Assembly: GCF_014197755.1 (NCBI RefSeq)
Contig: NZ_JACIGE010000013.1
Span: 1-64,000, forward strand
Source: Rhodocyclus tenuis
GTDB lineage: Bacteria > Pseudomonadota > Gammaproteobacteria > Burkholderiales > Rhodocyclaceae
Direction of reading: 5' to 3'
Length of the DNA: 64,000 nucleotides
Part shown: piece by piece, positions 1 through 9,860 of the stretch
Layout: every line of letters begins with the position of its first letter
How positions within the stretch are numbered: the stretch's first letter is position 1
The notes under the pieces: generated by a model
Database searches by the model: none
Told to the model about the DNA's origin: nothing
The model's input: the letters and a program-made list of their open reading frames with translations, nothing else
Made by a program: the position numbers and the translations under genes

Positions 1-144
1 GTGGTGCTGGCGGTGATCACCGTCGCCCAGTTCCCGGAACTGAAACTCTTGATGCCGCTGACGGCGTGGGTGGTGATCTGGACGCTGACCCTGCTACCAG
101 CCATCACCCCATGGTGGGCGAGGAAACTCGGCGTCGTGCAGTAG
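1..144 (+). CDS. C-terminal end of an integral membrane protein (cut by window edge)
   Basis: The first reading frame is open from base 1 to a TAG at 142-144 and gives 47 residues. They are strongly hydrophobic, with roughly two membrane-spanning stretches around a PELKLLMP turn and a short basic tail (WWARKLGVVQ). The rest of the gene lies to the left, so the family cannot be decided. The tail is compatible with a secondary transporter such as a TRAP large permease, but that is a guess. It runs towards the convergent DUF2461 gene. Confidence 0.5.
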   Translation: MVLAVITVAQFPELKLLMPLTAWVVIWTLTLLPAITPWWARKLGVVQ

Positions 145-194
145 GCTTTCTTTTGGCGGGCAGGCGCGTGAATCCTAGGGCAATCCCGGCGCGC

Positions 195-869
195 TCAGTA
201 GGGCACGTCGGCTGCGGCACAAAGAAACGCCATCAGCGGCACGGCCGCGGCAAAGCGGCCGCTGGCGAGCGCGACCAGATCGCCGCCGACGATTTCGCCG
301 CGCGAAAGCGGCGCCAGCGCGATGAAGTCCTTGCGCTTCAGGTCATCGATCGCCGGATGGTCGGCGGCATAACCGCGCGGCGGCCGCGCCAGGCTGTCGC
401 CCGCCAACGCCCAGGCGGCGCGGAATTCCGGCTGGTCGCGCACGGCAAACCAGCGCTCGGGCTTGGCCACGATCCAGTCGCGAATCCTGCCCAGCGCAGC
501 CGCTTCCGGACGCCAGCAGCCGGCGCCGAGAAAACATTCGTCGCCGGCGACATGCAGATAGAAGCCCGGCGCGTGCACGTCCTTGCCGAGCGAATGGCGA
601 AACTGGATGCCGATGTTGGTCTTGTAAGGCGTCTTGTCGCGCGCAAAGCGCGTGTCGCGGAAGACGCGCATCAGCGAGCCACCCATGCGCCGCGGATCGG
701 CCCTGAAATTCGGCGCGATTCCGGTCAATGGCGCCTGCATCGCACAAATGAAATCTAGCGCAGGGTCACGCACCAGATCTTCGTAGCGATCACGGTTCGC
801 CGCGAACCAGGCCCGATCATTGTTCGCCGCCAGTTCGTCGAGAAACGCGAAGGTCGCGCTGGAAAACAT
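195..869 (-). CDS. DUF2461 (TIGR02453) family protein
   Basis: This 224-residue cytosolic protein has the pattern of the DUF2461/TIGR02453 family. It opens with a FLDELAANNDRAWFAANRDRY-type N-terminus, then has the RVFRDTRFARDKTPYKTNIG core (residues about 68-88) and the GFYLHVAGDECFLGAGCW segment (about 101-118). The biochemical role of the family is unknown. Length is normal for the family. The start is the ATG at 869 with a GGAGTGAAAG ribosome site. It lies downstream of rnfH on the same strand after 132 bp that hold no gene, so it may be a separate unit. Nothing links it directly to nitrogen fixation apart from position. Confidence 0.85.
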   Translation of the reverse strand: MFSSATFAFLDELAANNDRAWFAANRDRYEDLVRDPALDFICAMQAPLTGIAPNFRADPRRMGGSLMRVFRDTRFARDKTPYKTNIGIQFRHSLGKDVHAPGFYLHVAGDECFLGAGCWRPEAAALGRIRDWIVAKPERWFAVRDQPEFRAAWALAGDSLARPPRGYAADHPAIDDLKRKDFIALAPLSRGEIVGGDLVALASGRFAAAVPLMAFLCAAADVPY

Positions 870-1001
870 CTTTCACTCCGCCGTCAGCCGGCCGGACAGC
901 GGCCGTGCCGACGATTCTGCGCGAATTCATCGCCCACGTGAACGGAAGTCACCGGAAGAACCGGTACTTCGTCGGCCATCCGGCCGCTGTCACTGACAGC
1001 C

Positions 1002-1280
1002 TTACTCTTCCTCTTCACCGGCAAGGTCGCGCCGCGGCACGGTCTGCGGATCGCAGATGATCGGGCGGTAGATTTCAACGCGGTCGCCGGCACGCAGCGA
1101 GGCGTCGAGCGTCGTCGCCCGGCTGAAGATGCCGACGCGCTGCGTCTCCAGATCGATGTGCGGGAACATGCGCAGCACGCCCGATTTTTCGATCGCCTGC
1201 AGCACGGTCGCGTCGTCGGCAACCTCGATATTCAGCCAGACCTGGTTGCCCGGCTCGGAATAGGCCACTCCTACTTGCAT
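1002..1280 (-). CDS. rnfH: RnfH / UPF0125 family protein
   Basis: This small 92-residue protein has the ubiquitin-like (beta-grasp) RnfH pattern. It starts MQVGVAYSEPGNQVWLNIEV, followed by VLQAIEKSGVL and ending with GDRVEIYRPIICDPQ, which is the usual family tail. RnfH accompanies Rnf electron-transport operons; its exact job is unknown. Its ATG shares a base with the stop of rnfC (TGATG), so the two are translationally coupled. No other rnf gene follows, which is unusual for an rnf operon. Confidence 0.9.
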   Translation of the reverse strand: MQVGVAYSEPGNQVWLNIEVADDATVLQAIEKSGVLRMFPHIDLETQRVGIFSRATTLDASLRAGDRVEIYRPIICDPQTVPRRDLAGEEEE

Positions 1281-2791
1281 CAGACTTCCTCCTTCGCTGC
1301 TTCGCTCGCTGCCGCCGCAGCTGCTGCAGCGGCAGCCTTCGCCGCCGCGCGTTCGGCCTTGCGCCGCGCCGCGGCTTCAGCCTTCTCGCGTGCCTCGCGC
1401 TCAAGCCGCTCGGCGCGCGCCTTGACCAGCGCCCGCGAGGCGTCGCTGCGCAGCTGCGCCCGCTGCTTGGTCTGCAGTTCGCCCTTGGCATGCGCAAAAT
1501 ACTGCACCAGCCGGATCGCCGACGGACAGGTCCAGGCACAACAGGCGCAGGAGATGCAGTCCTTCAGCCCGAGCGCAGTTGCGCCGTCGAGATCGCCAAC
1601 GCGGATGTGCGCCGCCATTTCCAGCGGCAACAGCCCCATCGGGCAGGCCTTGACGCAGGAACCGCAGCGGATGCACGGGCCTTCGTCAGGGCGCGCCACT
1701 TCGGCGGCGGCCAGCGCGAGAATGCCGCTCGTTCCCTTGATCACCGGCACCCGCGCATGCGGCAGCTGCGTGCCCATCATCGGGCCGCCCATGACCAGTC
1801 GCGCCGGCGCGGACTTGAGAGCGCAGAAGGCGAGCACGTCTTCGACCAGCGTACCGATGCGCACGCGGATGTTGCCCGGTTGGCCGACGGCTGCACCATT
1901 GACGGTGAGCAGGCGCTCGACCAGCGGTTCGCCGAAGCGGATGGCGCGATGCACGGCAGCGGCGGTACCGACGTTGTGCACCAGCACGCCACAGTCCGAC
2001 GACAGCCCGTCGGCCGGCACTTCGCGCCCGGTGAGTACCTTGATCAGCTGCTTTTCCGAGCCCATCGGGTAGCGCGCCGGCAGCGAACGCACGCTGAGGC
2101 CGGCCACACCGGCGATGGCCGCGCGCATCGCGGCGATCGCCTCGGGCTTGTTTTCCTCGATGCCGATCACTGCATCGCTGGCGCCGGTGGCGTGCAGCAG
2201 GATGCGCACGCCGTCGACGATGTCGGCGGCGCAATCGCGCATCAGCCGGTCGTCGCAGGACAGATACGGTTCGCATTCGCCACCGTTCAAGATCAGCGTC
2301 TTGACTTCGGTGCGCTGGCCGAGCGCCAGTTTCACTGCCGCCGGGAAGGTGGCGCCACCGAGGCCGACGATGCCGGCTGCCGCAACGCGGTTGGCAATCT
2401 CGGTCGGCGACAAGGCGAAAGGATCGTCACAGCCGGTGAATTCGGCGGGACGATCCTCGCCATCGGACTCGATGGTGATCGCCGGATAAGCGAGTCCGGA
2501 AGGATGCGGCGCGGCAATCTCGCCGATCGCGGCGACGACGCCCGAAGTCGGCGCATGGATCGGTGCCGAGACCTTGCCCTGCGCCTCGGCAATCAGCTGG
2601 CCGCGCAGCACGCGCTGACCGACCACCACCGCCGGCCGCGCCGGTGCTCCGATGTGCTGCTGCAGCGGCACGTAAAGTTTCGCCGGCAGCGGCAGCGTGC
2701 GCACCGCGAGATCGGCAGCGGGCCGCTTGTGTTCGTCGTCGGGGTGAATCCCCCAGCCCGGCGCAGCCAACAGTTTGTCGATGAATCCCAT
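1280..2791 (-). CDS. rnfC: Electron transport complex subunit RnfC
   Basis: This 503-residue protein is RnfC, the NADH/flavin-binding iron-sulphur subunit of the ion-translocating Rnf complex, which in diazotrophs supplies low-potential electrons to ferredoxin or flavodoxin for nitrogenase. Visible features are the N-terminal barrel-sandwich segment, the nucleotide-binding VGLGGATFPAAVKL region (about 146-159), the GGECEPYLSCDDRLM stretch (about 191-205), and two ferredoxin clusters near the C-terminus (CIRCGSCVKACP and CISCACCAWTCP). A charged Ala/Lys/Glu-rich tail follows, as in other long RnfC proteins. The gene diverges from nifL and has its own sigma-54-type promoter. The other rnf subunits are not adjacent. 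Confidence 0.95.
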   Translation of the reverse strand: MGFIDKLLAAPGWGIHPDDEHKRPAADLAVRTLPLPAKLYVPLQQHIGAPARPAVVVGQRVLRGQLIAEAQGKVSAPIHAPTSGVVAAIGEIAAPHPSGLAYPAITIESDGEDRPAEFTGCDDPFALSPTEIANRVAAAGIVGLGGATFPAAVKLALGQRTEVKTLILNGGECEPYLSCDDRLMRDCAADIVDGVRILLHATGASDAVIGIEENKPEAIAAMRAAIAGVAGLSVRSLPARYPMGSEKQLIKVLTGREVPADGLSSDCGVLVHNVGTAAAVHRAIRFGEPLVERLLTVNGAAVGQPGNIRVRIGTLVEDVLAFCALKSAPARLVMGGPMMGTQLPHARVPVIKGTSGILALAAAEVARPDEGPCIRCGSCVKACPMGLLPLEMAAHIRVGDLDGATALGLKDCISCACCAWTCPSAIRLVQYFAHAKGELQTKQRAQLRSDASRALVKARAERLEREAREKAEAAARRKAERAAAKAAAAAAAAAASEAAKEEV

Positions 2792-2840
2792 GGTCTCTCC
2801 GTCGTGATCGAGCTTGCCGTTCAGGCTTGGGCGGAAATCG

Positions 2841-2856
2841 AGCAGTTTTTATGCCA
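2841..2856 (-). promoter_or_regulatory. Sigma-54 (-24/-12) promoter for rnfC
   Basis: On the minus strand the bases read TGGCATAAAAACTGCT. This fits the sigma-54 consensus TGGCACGNNNNTTGCW with exact GG-N10-GC spacing. The GC lies 51 bp upstream of the rnfC ATG. Together with the NifA-type site at 3012-3027 this suggests NifA-dependent expression of rnfC-rnfH. Confidence 0.65.
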
Positions 2857-3011
2857 CGCTGAATCCCGGCGCCTTGAACCCGGCCGCCGACCGCCGCCGC
2901 CGCGCGATTGTTGTTGCCCACGCCGCCGCAGGCTATGCTTGCCGCCGATTTACCGGCATGCGGCCGCAGCAGGGCACGACAGACATGGATGTCGCAGTGC
3001 TTGGGCAGGCT

Positions 3012-3027
3012 TGTTTCAAGTGCGACA
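3012..3027. promoter_or_regulatory. NifA upstream activator sequence (TGT-N10-ACA)
   Basis: The bases TGTTTCAAGTGCGACA match the NifA binding consensus TGT-N10-ACA exactly. The site is 69 bp upstream of the nifL -24/-12 element and about 155 bp upstream of the opposing rnfC element, so one site could serve both promoters. Confidence 0.6.
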
Positions 3028-3095
3028 GCCTTGGAGCAATCACGACACTCAGCCGATTGCGGCAGTGCCAGCAGTTCCCCGGCGTACAATGTTCC

Positions 3096-3111
3096 TGGCG
3101 TGAAAACTGCT
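3096..3111 (+). promoter_or_regulatory. Sigma-54 (-24/-12) promoter for nifLA
   Basis: TGGCGTGAAAACTGCT has exact GG-N10-GC spacing and matches the -24/-12 consensus at the core positions. It ends 42 bp before the nifL start codon. With the activator site at 3012-3027 this implies that NifA can activate its own operon. Confidence 0.6.
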
Positions 3112-3153
3112 TTTGCGTGCAGTCGCCCGGAATTCCATCGGCAGGAGCCCCAG

Positions 3154-4704
3154 ATGAATCCAGAATCCAAACCTTCGGCGGCGCCGGAGGCCATGCAGCA
3201 GACCGCACTCGATTCGAGCGTTTTCCGGGAAACGCTTGAACAGGCCGACGTTGCCGTATCGATCACCGACGGCAAGGCCAACATCCTCTACGTCAATCCC
3301 GCGTTTACCCGCGTCACCGGCTATTCGGCGGAGGATGCGGTCGGTCGCAACCAGTCGCTGATCTCCAACAAGACGACGCCGCGCACGGTCTATACCTCGC
3401 TCTGGCGCAAGATCACCAACGGCCAGAGCTGGTCGGGGCGGCTGGTCAACCGCCGGCGCGACGGCACCCCCTACCTCGCCGACCTGACCATCACGCCGGT
3501 ACAGGACGCCAGCGGCGTCACCGTCAATTACCTCGGCATGCACCGCGACATCACCCTGCTGCATGAACTCGAGTGCCAGGTGCGCAACCAGAAGGCATTG
3601 ATCGAATCGGTGGTCGACACGGCACCGGTGCTGATCGCCCTGCTCGACGCGAATCGTCGCGTCGTTCTCGACAACCACGCCTACAAGAAACTGATGGCCG
3701 ACCTCGGCATGCAGGAACCGGCGCAGCAGATCCTCGCCGCCGCCGGCTTTGCGTCGACCACGCTGATCGAGGAAGAGCCCGGCGAATTCATTTTCCACGA
3801 CCGCGAAGTCTGCCTTGAGCGCAGCGGCTGGGCGACACCGCGCTGGTTCTCGTGCTCGCTGGTCAGCGTCGAGGAAGACGATGCGACCGCCGACGCTTTC
3901 TTTGTCCGCCAGCGTCGGCGTTACCTGTTGCTGACCGCAATCGAAATCACCAATCTGCGCGCCGAACAGGAAAAGTCGCGCATGGCCGCGCTGCGCGCTG
4001 TTCTTGCCGAAGCCGAACGTATCGACGGCTTGCGCGAAAGCCTGTCGGCAGCGATCTACCAACTGGAAGGACCGATCAACGTGATCTCCTCTGCGGTGGC
4101 GATGCTCGCCCGGCGCAGCCAGAGCGAGCCGATGGCGCAGGCACTCGCCGACGCCGTCGCCGCCGGTCAGGCGGCACTGGAGAACCTGCGCAGCGAAATT
4201 CCGCCGGCGCGCTTTGAAGAGCGCGAGGCGGTGAGCGTCAACGAACTGCTGCGTGACGTCCTCGAACTGTCGACGCGCTCGCTGCTCGCCGCCGGCATCG
4301 TCGTGAACTGGACGCCGGCCTCGCGCCTGCCGTCGCTGCTCGGCTACCCGAACCGCCTGCGCACGATGTTCAAGGCACTCGTCGACAATGCGCTCGAAGC
4401 AATGAACGTCAAGGGCTGGCGCGAACGCGAACTGCATCTGTCGACGCGCGCGACACGCGGCGGCATCGAAGTGCTGATCGAAGACAGCGGCCCGGGAATT
4501 CCGGCCGAACTGCGCCTGCGCGCCTTCGAACCTTTCTTCTCGACCAAGAAGGGCGGCGGCCGTCATCTCGGCACCGGCCTGTCGGCGGCGCAGCAGACCG
4601 CCAACGACCACGGCGGGCTGATTGAAATCGACGAGGCCGCTGGCCGCGGCTGTCGCATCCGTCTGAGTTTTCCGCTGCGCAACAGCGATGGAGGGCTGGC
4701 ATGA
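3154..4704 (+). CDS. nifL: NifL, redox/nitrogen-sensing anti-activator of NifA
   Basis: NifL is a flavoprotein that binds and inhibits NifA when oxygen or fixed nitrogen is present. The 516-residue product has an N-terminal PAS domain (about 22-140) with the NifL-type stretch NQSLISNKTTPRTVYTSLW and GMHRDI. A second PAS-like region (about 150-270), a coiled linker and a C-terminal HATPase domain follow, the last with N box (VDNALEA), DSGPGIP and GTGL. At the place where histidine kinases carry the phospho-acceptor His the sequence reads IYQLEGPINVISS, with no His. I chose the ATG at 3154 because GGAG lies 8 bp upstream and the PAS domain starts soon after; the frame is open further upstream. 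The stop overlaps nifA by ATGA. Confidence 0.95.
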   Translation: MNPESKPSAAPEAMQQTALDSSVFRETLEQADVAVSITDGKANILYVNPAFTRVTGYSAEDAVGRNQSLISNKTTPRTVYTSLWRKITNGQSWSGRLVNRRRDGTPYLADLTITPVQDASGVTVNYLGMHRDITLLHELECQVRNQKALIESVVDTAPVLIALLDANRRVVLDNHAYKKLMADLGMQEPAQQILAAAGFASTTLIEEEPGEFIFHDREVCLERSGWATPRWFSCSLVSVEEDDATADAFFVRQRRRYLLLTAIEITNLRAEQEKSRMAALRAVLAEAERIDGLRESLSAAIYQLEGPINVISSAVAMLARRSQSEPMAQALADAVAAGQAALENLRSEIPPARFEEREAVSVNELLRDVLELSTRSLLAAGIVVNWTPASRLPSLLGYPNRLRTMFKALVDNALEAMNVKGWRERELHLSTRATRGGIEVLIEDSGPGIPAELRLRAFEPFFSTKKGGGRHLGTGLSAAQQTANDHGGLIEIDEAAGRGCRIRLSFPLRNSDGGLA

Positions 4705-6287
4705 CTGGCGGCCACGCAGACAGCGCGCTCTCGCATGTCCAGCTCGACGCGCTCTACCGCGTCAGCCAGATCCTCTCGCGCTCGCTCGACTATCGGCGAA
4801 CGCTGCAGCAGGTACTCGAGGCGCTCGACGACCATGCCGGACTGACGCGCGGCTCGGTCAGCGTCGTCGACCCGCAGAGCGGCGACCTTTTCGTCAATTC
4901 GGTACATGGCATCGACGTCGGCAGCGAGCCGGTGCGTTACCAGTCCGGCGAAGGCATCCTCGGACTGATTCTCGAGAACGACCAGACCATCGCCCTTGCC
5001 AGCGTCGACTCGGAGCCGCGCTTTCTCAACCGGCTTGGCATCTACGACACCGCGCTGCCCTTCATCGCCGCACCGATCCGCGCCGGCGGCGCGCTGCACG
5101 GCGTGCTCGCGGTGCAGCCGGGAGAGGCCGACGACGGACGACTGAAGGATCGGGCGCGCTTTGTCGAAATGGTGGCCAACCTGATCGGCCTGTCGGTGCG
5201 CCTGTCGCTGGAAAACGAGCAGGAAAAACAGAGCCTCGCCGAAGAGCGCGACAGCCTGCGGCGGACGGTGCGCAGCCAGCACGGCTTCGAGAACATCGTC
5301 GGCCGCTCGATGGCGATGCGCCGCGTCTTCGACCAGATCCGCATGGTGTCGAAGTGGAACACGACGGTGCTCATCCGCGGCGAAACCGGCACCGGCAAGG
5401 AACTGATCGCCAACGCCATCCATTACAACTCGCCGCGCGCGCGCGGCGCCTACGTGCGCCTCAACTGCGCGGCGCTGCCGGAAACCCTGCTCGAGAGCGA
5501 ACTCTTCGGCCATGAGCGCGGCGCCTTCACCGGTGCCGTCGCGGCACGGCGCGGCCGCTTCGAGCAGGCCGACGGCGGCACCATTTTCCTCGACGAAATC
5601 GGCGAAATCTCGCCGGCTTTCCAGGCCAAGCTGCTGCGCGTGCTGCAGGAAGGCGAGCTTGAGCGCGTCGGCGGTACGCGTACGGTCAAGATCGACGTTC
5701 GCGTCATCACCGCGACGCACCGCGATCTCGAAGCTGCGGTGCAGGCCGGGCAGTTCCGCGAGGACTTGTACTACCGCCTCAACGTCATGCCGATCTCGCT
5801 GCCGCCCTTGCGCCAGCGCACCGAAGACATCGCCGAAATCGCCCGTCACCTGGCCACGCGCATCGGCACGGCGCAGGGACGGCCGGTGTCGCTGGCCGAA
5901 TCAGCACTGCGCCGGCTGATCGAGTATCCGTGGCCGGGCAATGTGCGCGAGCTGGAAAATTGCCTCGAACGTGCGGCGGTGATGTCGGAATCGGGCGTCA
6001 TCGACGCCAGCCTGATCCAGGTCGACCGTCACCGCGACGGTGGCGGCATGCGCAGCGAAGCGCCACGCACAGCGCCACCGGCTGAGGCAGCGGCGGCGCC
6101 GTCGGCCGCGCCGGCGCACAGTACCGGCGCACTCAACGATCCGGGGCTCGACGAGCGCGAACGCGTCATCGCCGCGCTCGAACAGGCCGGCTGGGTGCAG
6201 GCCAAGGCGGCCCGTCTGCTCGGCATGACACCGCGACAGATCGCCTACCGCATCCAGACGCTGAACATCCCGGTCAAGCAGTTCTGA
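4701..6287 (+). CDS. nifA: NifA, sigma-54-dependent activator of nif genes
   Basis: NifA binds TGT-N10-ACA sites and drives open-complex formation by sigma-54 RNA polymerase at nif promoters. The 528-residue product has an N-terminal GAF domain (about 20-165) and an AAA+ domain with Walker A GETGTGKE (about 227), the sigma-54 contact loop GAFTGA (about 274) and FLDEIGEI. A Pro/Ala-rich linker leads to a Fis-type helix-turn-helix at the end (AKAARLLGMTPRQIAYRIQ). The linker has no Cys-X4-Cys motif, so this is the NifL-controlled class rather than the self oxygen-sensing class. It overlaps the end of nifL by 4 bp, as expected for a stoichiometric pair. Confidence 0.97.
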   Translation: MTGGHADSALSHVQLDALYRVSQILSRSLDYRRTLQQVLEALDDHAGLTRGSVSVVDPQSGDLFVNSVHGIDVGSEPVRYQSGEGILGLILENDQTIALASVDSEPRFLNRLGIYDTALPFIAAPIRAGGALHGVLAVQPGEADDGRLKDRARFVEMVANLIGLSVRLSLENEQEKQSLAEERDSLRRTVRSQHGFENIVGRSMAMRRVFDQIRMVSKWNTTVLIRGETGTGKELIANAIHYNSPRARGAYVRLNCAALPETLLESELFGHERGAFTGAVAARRGRFEQADGGTIFLDEIGEISPAFQAKLLRVLQEGELERVGGTRTVKIDVRVITATHRDLEAAVQAGQFREDLYYRLNVMPISLPPLRQRTEDIAEIARHLATRIGTAQGRPVSLAESALRRLIEYPWPGNVRELENCLERAAVMSESGVIDASLIQVDRHRDGGGMRSEAPRTAPPAEAAAAPSAAPAHSTGALNDPGLDERERVIAALEQAGWVQAKAARLLGMTPRQIAYRIQTLNIPVKQF

Positions 6288-6309
6288 TCCGTGGAAAGCG
6301 TGGCACCGG

Positions 6310-6371
6310 CGCACGCAGCGAGTGCGTGCGACCGGCGCGTTCGCCGGGTATGAAGCCAGCTTCGCCCGGCG
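6310..6371. terminator. Paired hairpins between convergent nifA and modD
   Basis: Two inverted repeats lie between the ends of nifA and modD: CGCACGCA/TGCGTGCG with a 5-base loop (6310-6330), and CGCCGGG/CCCGGCG with an inner GAAG/CTTC stem (6342-6371). No long T run follows on either strand. They could act as a bidirectional terminator, but this is only structural evidence. Confidence 0.4.
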
Positions 6372-6389
6372 TACGCCGGCGGGTGAAGC

Positions 6390-8050
<1,661 letters not shown>

Positions 8051-8872
8051 TTACTCGGTCGCAACCAGGAAAACACTGGATGCCTTGAAGACCGCCGTCA
8101 CCGGCTGGCCGACCGCCAGACCCAGACGACCGACGCTGGCGTCGGTGATGACCGCGGTGATGACGTGCCGCCCGCCGGGCAGATTGATCGTCACCTCGGC
8201 GTTCACCGGTCCTTCATGGATATCGGCAATCGTGCCGCGGAAACGGTTGCGCGCCGAGATGCGCGCATCTTCCTCGACGACCAGCACGATCGACGATGCC
8301 TTGACGAAAGCCAGCACATCGCGGCCTTCGGCGAGGCCGAGCCCCTCGGCCGACTCGCGCGTGACGATCGCGGTCAGCGTCAGATCGGCATCGAGACGGA
8401 TGCTGACCTCGGTATCGACAGCGCCTTCCTTGAGCGCGACGACCGGACCGGCAAACTGGTTGCGGGCACTGCTCTTCATCGACATCCTCCTCAAGATCTG
8501 ACGGAAGCCGGCAGTGTCGACGGCGACATCCTGCTCCAGATTGCCGGTCAGCTTTTCCAATGCAAGTTGGTATTCCTGTTCCAGCGCGCGATAGAAAGCG
8601 ATCAGCCGCCGCCCGAAGGGCGTCAGCTCGGTGCCGCCGCCGTGACGGCCGCCGGCCGCGCGCGACACCAGCGGCTCGGGTGCCAGGTTGTTCATCGCAT
8701 CGACCGCGTCCCAGGCAGCCTTGTACGAAAAAGGCACGGCCTTGGCCGCCTGCGAGATCGAGCCGTGTTCGTCAATGGCTTCGAGCAGGCGGATGCGCTT
8801 GTCGCCGAGGAAGTTGCCGACCGCCGTTTCGATCAGCAACTTGCCGGTGAGTTTGGTGGCTTCTGATGTCAT
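8051..8872 (-). CDS. modE: ModE, molybdate-responsive transcriptional regulator
   Basis: ModE represses Mo-uptake genes when molybdate is bound and can activate Mo-enzyme genes. The 273-residue product has the N-terminal LysR-like winged helix-turn-helix (about 20-120), with GSISQAAKAVPFSYKAAWDAV and the family signature GGRHGGGTELTPFG. Two tandem TOBE (Mop) domains follow (about 133-200 and 205-271), each starting with a SARN-F-G motif. It starts at the ATG at 8872 and heads modE-modA-modD. A ModE-like palindrome lies about 50 bp upstream, suggesting autoregulation. Confidence 0.95.
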   Translation of the reverse strand: MTSEATKLTGKLLIETAVGNFLGDKRIRLLEAIDEHGSISQAAKAVPFSYKAAWDAVDAMNNLAPEPLVSRAAGGRHGGGTELTPFGRRLIAFYRALEQEYQLALEKLTGNLEQDVAVDTAGFRQILRRMSMKSSARNQFAGPVVALKEGAVDTEVSIRLDADLTLTAIVTRESAEGLGLAEGRDVLAFVKASSIVLVVEEDARISARNRFRGTIADIHEGPVNAEVTINLPGGRHVITAVITDASVGRLGLAVGQPVTAVFKASSVFLVATE

Positions 8873-8920
8873 CTATCTTTCTCTCCGGGCAGGCCGCAGA
8901 CCGCCCGATCGGTCAACTAG

Positions 8921-8944
8921 CGTTAGATACACAAGGATACAGCG
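8921..8944. promoter_or_regulatory. ModE-box-like palindrome upstream of modEAD
   Basis: The arms are CGTTAGAT and GATACAGCG separated by 7 bases (24 bp in all). This resembles the ModE operator CGNTATAT-N7-TAYATANCG known from E. coli modA (consensus recalled, not searched). It lies 49 bp before the modE start codon. Confidence 0.45.
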
Positions 8945-9020
8945 CTTTTCCGATCATGGCTCGCTCCGGCAGCCAGCAACGCGAGCGCTGTTCCCGGCAG
9001 CAAACCATCTGCCCTGCGCA

Positions 9021-9419
9021 TCATCGTGGCATCGAGCCGCTGAAACTCAGCGAGCGCCGCGCTTTTTCGGCGTAAGCAACGACATTGCGCAACACCAGCC
9101 AGCGCCGGTCGCGCAGGCGCCATGCCGCCAGCGTTTCGGCATAGACCGGCATCTCGAAAAACAGGTCGTCCTCGTCGGCAACGAGCTGCGTCAGGATGTA
9201 GCGACAGGCGCAAAAACAGGGCTCGTCGTGTTCGTCGTGACCGATGGTGCGCTCGGCCGACATCTCGTATTCACGAAAGACGTCGAAGCGCACTGGCTCG
9301 ATCGCCAGATCAGACCACGATGCGGGCAACTCCTGTCGCCAGCGGACGTCCTGCACATCGCGGCAGGAGCGACGGAGCTTGCCTGCGCTGCGCGCCTCAA
9401 TGTTGAGCGATGTACGCAT
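9021..9419 (-). CDS. Conserved-looking 132-residue protein of unknown function
   Basis: I do not recognise the family. The product is 132 residues, probably cytosolic, with an acidic middle rich in Asp/Glu/Cys/His (HDEHDEPCFCACRYI, about residues 73-87) and aromatic-rich segments before and after. The His/Cys/Asp cluster could bind a metal, but that is speculation. The frame is open 63 codons further upstream; I chose the ATG at 9419 because GGAGAG precedes it and the upstream part looks like non-coding translation. It lies between modE and the first TonB receptor and is transcribed with modE, so a link to Mo metabolism is possible by position only. Confidence 0.6.
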   Translation of the reverse strand: MRTSLNIEARSAGKLRRSCRDVQDVRWRQELPASWSDLAIEPVRFDVFREYEMSAERTIGHDEHDEPCFCACRYILTQLVADEDDLFFEMPVYAETLAAWRLRDRRWLVLRNVVAYAEKARRSLSFSGSMPR

Positions 9420-9729
9420 TTCTTCTCTCCTCGACTGTTCTTTGCGATCCGCCGTCGGCGAGGACGTCGCAACCGGCCGGAGCGATTTTCCGGGGCACCT
9501 GCGCGGCGTCCTGTGCGGAACCGAAGCCCGGGCGAAAGCTGCTTTCGCTATGTAGTCGAGCAAACAACGTACCACCCCGGCCGGTGCTGCGACCGGGAAG
9601 CGCGTCAAAGCATGCTTGCAGCGCCGTCGCGCCTGCCGCGGGAACGCTATCGGTCAACGCCCTGCCAGGCGCGCAAGTCAACAAGACAGGGCTGCGAGCC
9701 ACAGTTGCCATCTGTAAATTTTCCTACAG
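9420..9729. other. Gene-free stretch with inverted repeats
   Basis: No convincing gene is seen here on either strand. It contains a perfect short hairpin (GCGAAAG-CTG-CTTTCGC, 9532-9548) and several GC-rich inverted repeats around CCGGCCGG. It could be a structured 5' leader of the leftward 132-residue protein gene. I could not match it to a riboswitch class by eye. Confidence 0.35.
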
Positions 9730-9753
9730 CGTTGTGTCGTTAACTACATAACG
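9730..9753. promoter_or_regulatory. ModE-box-like palindrome (distal)
   Basis: The arms are CGTTGTGT and TACATAACG with a 7-base spacer, giving the 24-bp architecture of ModE operators; the right arm equals that of the E. coli modA operator as I remember it. A second symmetric core, CGTTA-N6-TAACG, lies within it. Confidence 0.5.
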
Positions 9754-9860
9754 TAACAATCCGGCCTGTGCCTTCGCCATGCCAGCGGCGTTGAAAACTG
9801 TCGCCGCTCCGCGCCAATCGGGATGTTGAAGCCATGCGCTCCGGAATGCCCGCCACCTAC

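Noticed and set aside
1490-3103. 537-residue rightward frame over rnfC
   Set aside because: It is antisense to a clear RnfC and shows only shadow-type composition.
9420-9729. Cobalamin or molybdenum-cofactor riboswitch ahead of the receptor operon
   Set aside because: I looked for the B12 box and Moco-type core in both directions and could not place either with confidence.
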